From Cyathus striatus (lineage: Eukaryota; Basidiomycota; Agaricomycetes; Agaricales; Nidulariaceae): a DNA stretch of 64,000 nt. A program made the position numbers and the translations under genes. Position 1 is the stretch's first letter; every line of letters starts with the position of its first letter. The notes under the pieces are model-generated. The model worked only from the letters and a program-made list of their open reading frames with translations, was not told the origin of the DNA and made no database searches. The DNA is taken from NCBI GenBank assembly GCA_025738555.1, contig JAOVFP010000005.1, forward strand, positions 2,046,001-2,110,000, written 5' to 3'. Below, one piece after another: positions 21,046 through 31,711 of this stretch.

Positions 21046-24025
21046 TCAAGTCTTCTTCTTTTTCGTCGACCTCTTCGCAGATGCCAAAGATGCAGTAATA
21101 GGCATCGGAGGCCTAGACTCCTTCTCCGCCTTTTGTACCTCCTCAATTCCACGTTTCTAAGACAAACAATGAACACCAGTAGACCGGCATAAAATGAATT
21201 ATACACACTTTCCCCTTGGAAGTAGAAGCAGCCTTGGCCTTCCCAACCTCCTCTTGCAAAGCCTCTTCCTCCTTCTCAATCATAGTCAATAGCGTATTAC
21301 ACCTTCTCTGCAACTCCTGCAGGGACCGGCTCTTGAAGAACCAATCAAAGCGGAATACAGGGAACTCGGTGATGTCCTTCTTAATCCGCTCATACACGTC
21401 CTCCGACTGCATGCCATAGTGGAACAAGTGACATAGGAGATACCTATCCTCCTCACTGTACACCTTCCCTTTCATTGTGGGGTAGTTGAGCTCAAGCTCT
21501 TGCATGGGGTAACTAACAGAACGGATCACCACAATCTGTCACTGGCCTTTTTCAAAAACATGACATAAACATACACCAGCCCTGAAATCTTCACCCTCCC
21601 ACTGCTGCACAGAAGCATCCGACTTGAAATTGCTCAAATCCTCCAAATTGAGCCCCTCGTACTTGGTATTCAGCTCCATAGTGCGCACTTCACCATGCGC
21701 AATAATTTCATCAATATCATCGTTTACGACCAACCTATCCCCTAGCATCAGCACCAAAACCACACAAAAAAAAGGAAAGAACATATGACTCATCATTCGA
21801 ATTAATGATCTTCTCCACACTTGAACAAGGAGAGAGAGAATTAGGATAGCACAACAACATCAGCCATGGTCAAATTAATCCCCAAGCCACCCGCACGGGT
21901 AGTAAGCAAAAAGATGAATTTGTCGCTATTGGGCTTATTATACTTGTCAATCACAAGGATACGGTCCTCATGTGCTGTTCCTCCGTCAATGCGGCGGTAC
22001 TCTATACCACAAGTGGTGAGGAGGGAAACCAAACGTCACCTCGAACTCTATTAAGAAAGAGAAACAAACGCACTATGCTGCCTAAACAAACAATAATCCT
22101 CCAAGATATCCAACACATGACTCATCTGACTGAAAATGAGCACCCTCGAGCCTTTTGCTTTCATGTTCCTCAGGAGCTTGTCCAGAATGATCATCTTGCC
22201 CAAGTTCTGGATGAGGTGTTCATCCATTGTATAAGGCGGGCCAGGTTCCTAGTGCGTGAGTCAGCATTGGCTTGAAGAGGGGAGGGGGGGAAGGAGCAAC
22301 GTACCACTCCGTCGAAGAGGTACGGATGACAAGTAACCTTCCTCAACTGCATAACCATATTCATCAGCCTCATCTTCCCCTCCTTCCCCGTCAATCCATT
22401 GACCGCATCAATATCCTTCTCCAGAACTGAGTGGTACCACTTGCTCTGCATCTCTGTCAGACCGACGTAGATGTTGATTTCTTTCTCTGTTCATATGTGT
22501 CAGTATGTCATTCGAATCACATAATAAACAGGATGAAGGGGAAATATGCACTAGGCAACAAATTCTTCTCGACATCACTCTTCACCCTCCTCAACAAGAA
22601 AGACCTCAAAATCTTATGCAGTGCCTCAACAACCTTCCAACTCTTCTCTTCTTCCTCCTCCTCGCCTGTATCATCCTTATGCAAGAAACTATCCAAATCC
22701 GCATAATCCACGAAAATCTCCAGGCAAATAAAATTCAACAGCGCAAACAGCTCTTTCAAGTTATTCTGAAGTGGGGTACCAGTAATCAACATCCGTGCTC
22801 TCGAAATGAACAAGTGAACAACCTGCAAAAGGATAGAATCAACATTCTTGATACGGTGCGCCTTGTCAATGACGATATACTCAAAACTGAACTTCTTCAA
22901 CGTGCTCTTCTCGATTAGGCACATCTCGTACGTTGCAATGCACACCTCCAAGTCTTGGGGCAGCAGGTGGTTCGCAATGATCTCCGCACGCTCATCTTTA
23001 GATCCCGCTAAGGTGACAATGCGGAAGTCTGGGGTCCACCTTGCGAATTCTCAAGCCCAATTTTGTAATGTTGACTTTGGGATGCCGACTAAATGAGGTC
23101 TGGGAGTGTCTCGGTAGTGTTTTAGGTAGGTGAGGAAGGAGATTGTCTGCAGGGTTTTTCCAAGACCCTAAAGGGAAGGATGTCAGCGAAGAGGATATGA
23201 GGAGGGGGAGGGAGGTACCACTTCGTCTGCAAGAATGCTGTTTAGGCCATTGTGGTGTAGTGAGACCATCCAGTTTAATCCTTGGAGCTGGTAGGTGCGC
23301 ATTTCGCCGTCGATGACTGTGGTGATGACGAGGTCATGTAACGTGAGTGGTGAGCATTTCCACATAGAGCGTCAGAGAAAGTTGTCATGTAGACGGATGA
23401 CAGAGGTTATCGTGCATTTGACAAATATACAATTTCATGCAGAATGCCAGAAAAGGAGTATCACATAGACCATCAGCCAGCTTTCACCCCAATGAAAAAG
23501 AACGAAACACACAGCTAGGACTCTTCTCAAATACATAAGGCTGATCATCCCCACTCGACGCGTTCTCGCCATCCTTGAGGAGCTCTTCGTCTTCCTCTTT
23601 TTCATATTTGTGGTGTCGGGCAGATTGCTCTCTGTGACCAGGAGTAAGTAAAGTGAAAGTGTTGGCCGTATGAATGTGAGGTTTGTATGAAAGTATAGGT
23701 TGGAGAACATGAAGCTTCGAGAAAGTGAGGGGAGTGGAAGGAAGAAAAAAGTGAATGAGCATCCACGAGCATCATCATCACTGTTCCACCGTGTATTGTT
23801 GCCACACCGCACTGCCTAGCAGCACGAGTGGCGCAGGCAACGTGTTGGGTCCGGTAGCATCTACTCCCCCAACGTACCTCCCAACGTCCCAAGGCCCCGC
23901 ATCATATAACCACAATGCACTACTGCCCACTTATCCCTAAGCACAAGCCATGCAATGCGCGGCAGAGACTCGAACACCAGCATGCCTACATCCTCCTTGC
24001 AGTGCCACACCCCCCGCACTTCCAT
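21046..24025 (-). pseudogene. ISWI-type chromatin remodeller pseudogene, copy A
   Basis: Minus strand, N to C: a linker ([17 protein letters not shown], about 23600), [23 protein letters not shown] before the Walker A exon (GLGKT), a DExH motif reading IDKAHRIKN at about 22865 (Glu replaced by Lys; copy B has IDEAHRIK), [34 protein letters not shown], the C-terminal helicase lobe with [12 protein letters not shown], then the SLIDE domain (NYPTMKGKVYSEEDRYLL). Compared with copy B, about 0.8 kb coding HAND/SANT is missing at 21535, and about 0.29 kb with helicase motif VI is missing at 21830. The 5' end stops at 24025 against hAT-2. ISWI enzymes slide nucleosomes using ATP; this copy is dead on three counts. 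Confidence 0.9.
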
Positions 24026-25663
24026 CGGCGCTCGAGGGATGCATGCATCGTTCTCTGGATAGTTGTATCATCTCCACCACGAAGTGTCTCAAAAAAGCAA
24101 AACAGCTTTGCAAGTGTCAGTAACACATGATCCAAGCGGCATGCTGGGGCTTGTAAAATGTTTGCTGCAATTGCCAGTGGCTCAAGGTGCAAAATAATCC
24201 TGGAATTGTTTAAATTAGTATTTACCACTGTGAAGAGAGATTAGAGTATTGTACTTCTCAAGATCCTTCCAGAACTGCTCGTCATAACAGACTGTAATAA
24301 TCTGTAGTGCTTTGGCCTTAAGATCCACTTGTGTTCCTGCTGCAACAAGTAGCTGTTGTTTATTTGCAGCCACACACCCCATAACTGCAGATGATTGTGA
24401 ATGAAGTCGTTGCAATGCACAGTAATACCCAGTCCAGCATGTTACAACAGGAAGGATAAGAGCAAGAACACATCCATTTGTGCATAGTTGTTGCCCACGT
24501 AAGAGATCAAGGGCCTGCTGATGATTATTGAACCATTTGATAACATCCATTGCTCTTGCAGCAGATGACATAAATGGTGCTTTTATGGCGAGGTAGTTTC
24601 CAGTCATAAGACCACTTTGATGAGCCCAGCACACAAAAGTAGCAATATGGGGATATGCTGCTCCATGTAGACGTCGCATTTTTTTCCCATCAGGACCATC
24701 GTCAGTAGTTATGGTGATTGTATCCACTCCATAAGTGCCTTGCATGTATACTATATCATCCTTCACAAGACCGAATAGCTCATCGCCAGTTTTTGGCCTG
24801 CTGGACATATTGTGCGTATGAAGCAAAAGTGGCTATTCAGATATATTCTGTAAGTAATTTAGAGCATATAACACGTAAATCACATACCAAAGAGTCCACA
24901 GTCATCATTGATGTGATGACAGAGGTCTTCGCAACATTTTTCCAGCCATCACACTGGTAAGTTGCTAACTTTCCTTCAGTTTGTTGCCAGGTTCCCAGAA
25001 TTACCTTGTCTGCTTCTTTATTTAGAATACTTCCTGCCAGAGTATGGTGGTCTGGTGTCACCAAACCAGGCATCCACTTCTGTGAGAATAGCTTGTATTC
25101 TGGATGTGAAACAATGTTAAAAGGGATTCCCAAGCTAACGAGTAGCTTGCAGACATCCTCAGCAAACTCTTGTTGAACTTCAGGTGGCCGTGCAAATGCC
25201 TATGTTGAGCTTCCAGAAGATTCCATGGAATGCAAGTAGCAAGGTCACTTTATTGGCCGGCTTGAATCAGAAACCTGCAACAATAATGAATTGCTAGGTG
25301 TTTCGAGTGGTAGCTGTGGGGTTAAAAGAGGGCTGAGTAATGTGGAGCCACCATAATTAACAGGAAAAGATGAGAGTCTTTGAGTTGATATGCTTGGTGT
25401 AGATAGCTGAGAGGGAATAGTTATACCGAGACTTTTGTTCTCCTTTGCACTCATTTGCAATTGACTAAACTCTGCTTGCTCATGAAAAATCACATTACGA
25501 ACTGTAGGGTCCACATTCTTACAGGTTTTAAGATGTGACGTCAAGGTCTGAATCTTGCCACACATCGGAGAAAGTTTACTTCTGCCTACAAAGTTATAAT
25601 TATGAATCACTGACATACAAGTGTACAAAAATACAATCACGTTGCAAACTTACCAATAGCCAT
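24018..25663 (-). pseudogene. hAT-2 transposase, C-terminally truncated
   Basis: Minus strand. A short first exon MAIG (25663) is spliced (GTAAGT) to RSKLSPMCGKIQTLTSHLKT, the C-terminal half of a BED-type zinc finger. Next a Ser/Pro-rich linker, then the catalytic region: VSHPEYKLFSQKWMPG, ATYQCDGWKNVAK (first Asp, in a CDGW motif), ITITTDDGPDGKKMRR, FVCWAHQSGLMTGNY (C and H of the hAT CxxH) and VLALILPVVTCWTGYYCALQR. The last part, LEPLAIAANILQAPACRLDH and HASLERRWK, ends about 24018 exactly where ISWI DNA begins. The hATC domain is absent. Frames shift at two exon junctions whose introns look normal, so damage before the truncation may be slight. Confidence 0.8.
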
Positions 25664-25752
25664 AGTCAAAGTTGAGCTGCGAAAGGTGAAGGTGAAGGTG
25701 AAGGTGGCAGTGCACCTGCCTAAAAGAGAAGTCGCGTGCGATTTTGTAAGTC
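25657..25752 (-). repeat. 96-bp perfect inverted repeat, left arm
   Basis: These 96 bases are exactly the reverse complement of 26615-26710. They hold the hAT-2 start codon, the (GGTGAA)n 5' leader and about 70 bp of promoter. Spacer between arms: 862 bp, which includes the hAT-2 right terminus. Confidence 0.95.
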
Positions 25753-26614
25753 CGGCGTGACATACCATGACGAGTACACAACGGCGACGCGTCCTCGCAT
25801 CAACGCATCGCATTCCCTACTATTTCCCCCTCCTTTTGCTTCGTTTTTGAAGGCCTTTCGTGGAATTAATCCCAGTTGTGGAGGAAGTATTAAGGAAAGT
25901 GGAGGAAGCTAGCAGCTTATCAAGTTCATTTTGAGGGCACCGAGAGCTCACAGGGACTCCAGAGATATAGGCCTGTGATCTAACCAACTATAGATGTCAA
26001 GTCGGTAAGTAGGTACAGTAATAAAGGCTATTGAAGGAGACTGGAGCATATTTTACATGTCAATGTGCTTCCTCTGACTTGTAGAGAACCCAAAGTTGAC
26101 GAGACAGAGGTAACATGAGATAAGAAAGGACATGCTATCAGTTAGTTTGAAGTCACTCACAAGTACATTAATGTTCTCCCAATGTGCTGCCTTATTCTTC
26201 TTTTGTAAGACAGCTACACGACTAAAGCTAGAGCTCATATCAAGCAAATGCCTTTGAAATTTATAATTACAAATCATGCTATTCAGTCATAGGTTTTGCA
26301 ATTATACATAACATTTGGTATATGCTTGTGTTCAATGCCAATTTGGTGAAAAATGAAATATTTCCTGGTGTAAGATCGCCATAGCATTTGCTAATTGATG
26401 ATTTCAAACGAGAAAATGGTGAAAACCTATTATATTTAACCGTAAACGGTTTACGGCCGTGTTTTCACCCGTACCATAAACGGTTTTCGAAATACAGCCG
26501 TAACCTGTTACAGTACGGTTGGTAGCCCTAACTGATGAGGGGATAAGCAAGAGATAAGCCACAAATATTGTTTCACATGATGTACAGATAGGGAGTGTGA
26601 TGTTCAAGCGGTCA

Positions 26615-26710
26615 GACTTACAAAATCGCACGCGACTTCTCTTTTAGGCAGGTGCACTGCCACCTTCACCTTCACCTTCACCTTTCGCAGCTCAACTTTG
26701 ACTATGGCTA
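26615..26710 (+). repeat. 96-bp perfect inverted repeat, right arm
   Basis: An exact inverted copy of 25657-25752 lying outside the hAT-2 right terminus (26529). On the plus strand it again provides leader plus ATGGCTA (26704), but no transposase sequence follows, so it is an orphan 5' end of a second, head-to-head hAT copy. Confidence 0.95.
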
Positions 26711-27248
26711 ATATTTAACCATTCCTCGGGTGTTGTACATCTCTCACTTGGCAGATTCCACGCCATGGAGATGACCATGACACAGATCGAAGTTATGGAT
26801 GTCAGATCATGCACTGCCTTTTAACCGCCTCACCTTCCGTGCGTTATTCAATGTTTTCGAGGAAGAAATGTTCTGGTCAGACATGTACAACGTGATACAA
26901 TTTTTGCTTCTAAATGATAGACTGTACACCTCCCCTGTCGCACACTGTACCCTTGTTTACTGGGAGGAAGTCTTAACTGTGCTGAATGTACTATCAACAT
27001 GTTTGTTGAGATAATAATAGTACACTATTATCACACGTGTGTAATTGATTAAAAATGCACTGCCCAATTGTGCAGGAATTGAGGCTGATGTGCTTGATAT
27101 GGATGACCACATTCAGTGCATGGTCTCAGGTATAAAGACAGTGTGCAAATCTCAAGTGTTTCCTTCCCCCCTACAAGTGACAACACTGTGAACGTCAAGA
27201 TTCAAACTTGAACTGACAACCTTATTTCGATAACAACAATTTATACTC
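26711..27248. other. intergenic region upstream of the NACHT-WD40 gene
   Basis: No gene recognised. It presumably holds the promoter of the gene starting at 27249; no TATA box is convincing. Confidence 0.5.
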
Positions 27249-30200
27249 ATGGCTACTGACTATTATCCAGGTGCTCATATGCTTAACAATGTACAGAATG
27301 TGACATTTCAAGATAGTACTTTGAACAACATTGGCAGAGATCAGATTAATCAGATCATTAACCAGGGAGGCAAAGATGACATTCAAGCAAAACTTAATGG
27401 TCAACTAAAGGCTTTATCTCGTGATAAATTTAATGTACCTGGATGCATGGAAGGAACAAGGAAGGGATTGCTTAAGATGATAGATGACTGGCTCAATGAT
27501 TTCAGTATGTGAAATTTCAATCATTGATTTATTATTCTGATAGTTATTCTAATTATCAGATGAGCGAAGAAATATTTTGTGGATCACTGGATATCCAGGA
27601 GCTGGGAAGTCTGCAATTGCCTCTACTTTAGTGTCCAAGCTTTCTAAAACCAAGAGGCTCTGTGGCTTTCATTTCTTCAAAAGGAATGATGATGATGTCA
27701 ATGATCCTTGTGTTGTTTGGCGCACTGCTGCAGCCACCATGGCATCTATTCATACTTCTATTGCTGAATTGATTGAAACTAAACTGAATATGAACTTCCT
27801 ACCTCAAGATATCAAGTGGCACTTTGAAAATCTAATTTGCAACATTTTTCATGATTTTGAGGTGCAACTACAGAACTGTCCTCCAGTTGTGATTATTGAT
27901 GCATTAGATGAATGCAAGAGCTCTAATGACATGAACATCTTTATAAACACTCTAGTTTATTGGGCACAGCTTCCAAAAAATTGTAAACTTATTGTGACTG
28001 GTAGACCTGGTTACAAGCCAAAGAAATGGGTGAAAGATAATTTGTCTATTGACTATGAGCTAGAGATAGGCTCAAATGTGAGCTCAGAAACCAACCATGA
28101 TATACATAGCTATATAAAAGAGAACTTTGAAAACTCTCAAGTGCTCTCATTGATGGACTGGAAACCAAATGATGATGAATTAAGAAAATTAACAGAAAAA
28201 GCTGCAGGATTGTTCATTTGGGCTTCTACTGCTGTTACATACATCACTACAAATGAGCAGAATAGTATAGTTCCAAAGAAAAAGCTAAAGCTAATTCTAG
28301 AAAATCAAGAAGAGAGTGGAGAGTTTGCTATATACAACTTGTATGCACAGGTCTTAAACTCTTCATTTGAAACCTGGAGTGACACAGACAAACAAGCTGT
28401 TCAGAATGTTCTTGGAGTAATAATACTTGCTAAAGTTGCACTAAAAAAAGATGATATACAGCACTTCATTAGTGATAACATCAATGAAGATCTGAATGAT
28501 AAAATTCAAATCATATTGGGATATCTACAACCTGTACTTTCCATCAATAATGAAAAAGTAACTACAAGGCACTTATCCTTTGTGGAGTTTTTAACAGGAA
28601 AATGTTCAATAGAGCAGTATAAAATAGACAAAGCATCTCTTTCCATTAAAATGGAAACTACAATATATAAAATAATGAACAATAAACTAAAGTTCAATAT
28701 CTGTGAACTGGAGACATCATATGTCAAAAACAAAGATGTAGTAAATTTATCTGAAAGAATTCAATATCACATACCAAATTATTTACAATACTGCTGCATG
28801 TATTGGCCATTGCATAAGATTGATATTCCAAGTCTTAAAAATAGTAAAGAAAGCACAATAGAAATTATAGCCTTCTTGTATCAAAATTTTTTGTACTGGC
28901 TTGAAGTTATGAGCTTGCTAGATGAAATACCTAGGGCATTGTGGCTATTGAGAGAATTTAAATTTTGTATTAATGTGAGTAAAATATAAGTTGCATATTA
29001 TGATCAATAACTTTGAATATACAGAATGAAATGAAAGTAGAAGAGTTCATTTATGATGCTATTGAATTTATCAAGCATTTCTATAATCCAATTACTATAA
29101 GTGCCCCACATATATATCTTTCTGCACTACCATTTACACCACTTAAATCAATGATCTACATTCAATATTATACTATGTTTAGAAATACAGTTTCTAGAAT
29201 GGGTGATAGGGAGCTATATTGGAGATATAAAGGAACTGAAATTTACCACTATACATCAGCAGTCACCAGTGTTGCAGTTTCTGCTGATGGAACAAAGATT
29301 CTTGTAGGACTTAAAAATAGCACATCTGGAATATGGGACAGAGTTACTGGTAAATTAATTACTGGTCCATTTGAGGGGCACAGATCCTCAGTTAGGTCTG
29401 TAGCATTTTCTCCAAATGGAAAGCAAGTGGTATCTGGCTCAGATGATAAAACTGTGAGAATATGGGATGTAGAAAGTGGTCAGGTTGCTGCTGGTCCATT
29501 TGAGGAGCACACAGACTCAGTTTGGTCTGTAGCATTTTCTCCAGATGGAAAGCAAGTGGTATCTGGCTCACATGATAAAACTGTCAGAATATGGGATGTG
29601 GAAAGTGGTCAAGTTGCTGCTGGTCCATTTGAGGGGCACACTTCTTCAGTTTGTTCTGTAGCATTTTCTCCAGATGGAATGCAAGTGGTATCTGGCTCAA
29701 GGGATAAAACTGTGAGAATATGGGATGTTGAAAGTGGTCAAGTTGCTGCTGGTCCATTTGAGGGCACACAAAGTCAGTTTTGTCTGCAGCATTTTCTCCA
29801 GATGGAAAGCAAGTGGTATCTGGCTCACTTGATAAAACTGTGAGAATATGGGATGTGAAAAGTGGTCAGGTTGCTGCTGGTCCATTTGAGGGGCACACTT
29901 CTTCAGTTTGGTCTGTAGTATTTTCTCCAGATGGAAAGCAAGTGGTATCTGGCTCAGCTGATAAAACTGTGAGAATATGGGATGTGAAAAGTGGTCATGT
30001 TGCTACTGGTCCATTTGAGGGGCACACAGACTCAGTTACATCTGTAGCATTTTCTCCAGATGGAAAGCAAGTGGTATCTGGCTCAGCTGATAAAACTGTG
30101 AGAATATGGGATGTGAAAAGTGGTCAGGTTGCAGCTGGTCCATTTGAGGGGCACACAGACTCAGTTATGTCTGTAGCATTTTCTCCAGATGGAAAGCAAG

Positions 30201-31319
30201 TGGTATCTGGCTCATCTGATGAAACTGTGAGAATATGGGATGTGGCAAGTGGTCAGGTTGCTGCTGGTCCATTTGAGGGGCACACTTCTTCAGTTTGGTC
30301 TGTAACATTTTCTCCAGATGGAATGCAAGTGGTATCTGGCTCACTTGATAATACTGTGAGAATATGGGATGTGAAAAGTGGTCAGGTTGCAGCTGGTCCA
30401 TTTGAGGGGCACACAGACTCAGTTTGGTCTGTAGCATTTTCTCCAGATGGAAAGCAAGTGGTATCTGGCTCATCTGATAAAACTTTGAGAATATGGGATG
30501 TGAAAAGTGGTCAGATTGCTGCTGGTCCATTTGTGGAGCACACAGACTCAGTTTGGTCTGTAGCATTTTCTCCAGATGGAAAGCAAGTGGTATCTGGCTC
30601 AAGGGATGAAACTGTGAGAATATGGAATGTGGAAAGTGGCCAGGTTGCTGCTGGTCCATTTGAGGGGCACACAGACTCAGTTATGTCTGTAGCATTTTCT
30701 CCAGATGGAATGCAAGTGGTATCTGGCTCAGCTGATAAAAATGTGAGAATATGGAATGTGGAAGGTAGAAAATTTGCCACTGGTCCATTTGAGGAAAATC
30801 ACATCATCTTTTCCAGTTTAAAGCTATCTATTTTTTTTCATAATAAAAACCTTAAAGATATTCAATCAACTCCTAGTATGTATTTTATTTCATAGATATT
30901 ATGAAATTATTATCTGAATTTCTTGTTATTTAGATCATTTCAAAATTTTATTTTCACTTGGGGGACCCTGTATATATGCCTCGTGTCATAAGGATGGCTG
31001 GGTTAGAAGCAAGAATGGTGATATACTTTTATGGGTTCCAAATTATTTAAGAGCAGAATTATGTGATTTTGACACTATTTCTATTATGGGACAGGTTATA
31101 TTATGCAAATTAGACTTATCAAAGTTTTTCCATGGCTGTGATTGGACAAATTGTGTTACTTTGCCCATCAAAGATTATATTTTTGCTGATCATCCCATAT
31201 TTGTTATGTTTTCATCTTTTTTTCAAGCTTTTTCATTTTCATTATTTTCCCACATTTATTTCTTGCTCTATTTCAATCTCTTGATGCTGCTCTTAATCTT
31301 CTTTCATGTATTGCAGTAA
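27249..31319 (+). pseudogene. NACHT-WD40 receptor gene with one 1-bp frameshift
   Basis: Exons 27249-27504, 27560-28974, 29025-30875 and 30934-31319 keep phase, except for one lost G in the run at 29762-29764 (GAGGGGCACAC in sister repeats, GAGGGCACAC here). N-terminus: a short NVTFQDSTLNNIGRDQ segment seen at the head of many fungal STAND proteins. NACHT: Walker A GYPGAGKS (27589-27612), Walker B VVIIDALDEC (about 27885) and a helical region to about 29230. Then 12 WD40 repeats, the last 11 nearly identical with a 129-bp period, and a C-terminal tail (GWVRSKNGDILLWVPNYLRA, LSKFFHGCDW). Such proteins oligomerise on ligand binding by the WD40 propeller, and the class is linked to heterokaryon incompatibility. 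If the missing G is a sequencing error in the repeat array, the gene is intact (about 1300 aa). Confidence 0.85.
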
Positions 31320-31498
31320 CTTAATAAGCAAGCTAGTACTATACAATTGTACTTTTACTGATTCAAACTATGAAGTGTTGCTTATCTTTGAATAGAATTT
31401 TACATTATTTGCATAGATATGGACTAGTTCACATCAGGCCAGGCATGCTACAGACCTAACTGAGTACTTATATCAGTAAGGGTGAATAATTTATATTA
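31320..31498. other. 3' flank of the NACHT-WD40 gene
   Basis: AT-rich with no coding signal; similar in its first bases to the flank after 4818. Confidence 0.5.
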
Positions 31499-31711
31499 TT
31501 AAGTCCCACCAATTTTATCCCATTCTTCCACTGTCCTACTGCAAGATTCAAGTGTTGCACCATGTGCTACAGCTAGAATGGCCTTGTTCTTCAATTTTTC
31601 AATGGTTTTACGAAGGCAGGAAAGACACCATGAAGCTTTGTGAGTCTTGTCTGAAAGATAGTTAGTTCCATCTTGAATAAACAACTGCCAGACAGGGGAT
31701 TTCGGTGGCAT
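31499..31711 (-). pseudogene. orphan BED zinc-finger exon of a hAT transposase
   Basis: Seventy residues starting MPPKSPVWQLFIQDG, then KTHKASWCLSCLRKTI: the N-terminal half of a BED finger (aromatic residues, then CxxC) as found at the start of hAT transposases. The matching second half of such a finger begins the hAT-2 transposase (CGKIQTLTSHLKTC). No catalytic region follows on the minus strand, so this is an isolated 5' exon. It ends at TGA-adjacent sequence after EEWDKIGG. Confidence 0.6.

Larger units (their letters stand above)
24018..26529 (-). mobile_element. truncated hAT transposon (hAT-2)
   Basis: The right end (26529) reads TAGGGCTACCAACCGTAC in reverse complement, one base different from the hAT-1 terminus, preceded by the same TTTACGG/CCGTAAA subterminal repeats (26440-26520). 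The left end is missing: the transposase frame runs straight into ISWI copy A sequence near 24018-24025, so hAT-2 lost its C-terminal dimerisation domain and left TIR in a deletion. No target duplication can therefore be scored. Confidence 0.75.

Noticed and set aside
30165..30659. long minus-strand frames opposite the WD40 repeats
   Set aside because: They exist because the 129-bp repeats lack stops in that frame; they simply mirror the repeat and have no start context or domain.
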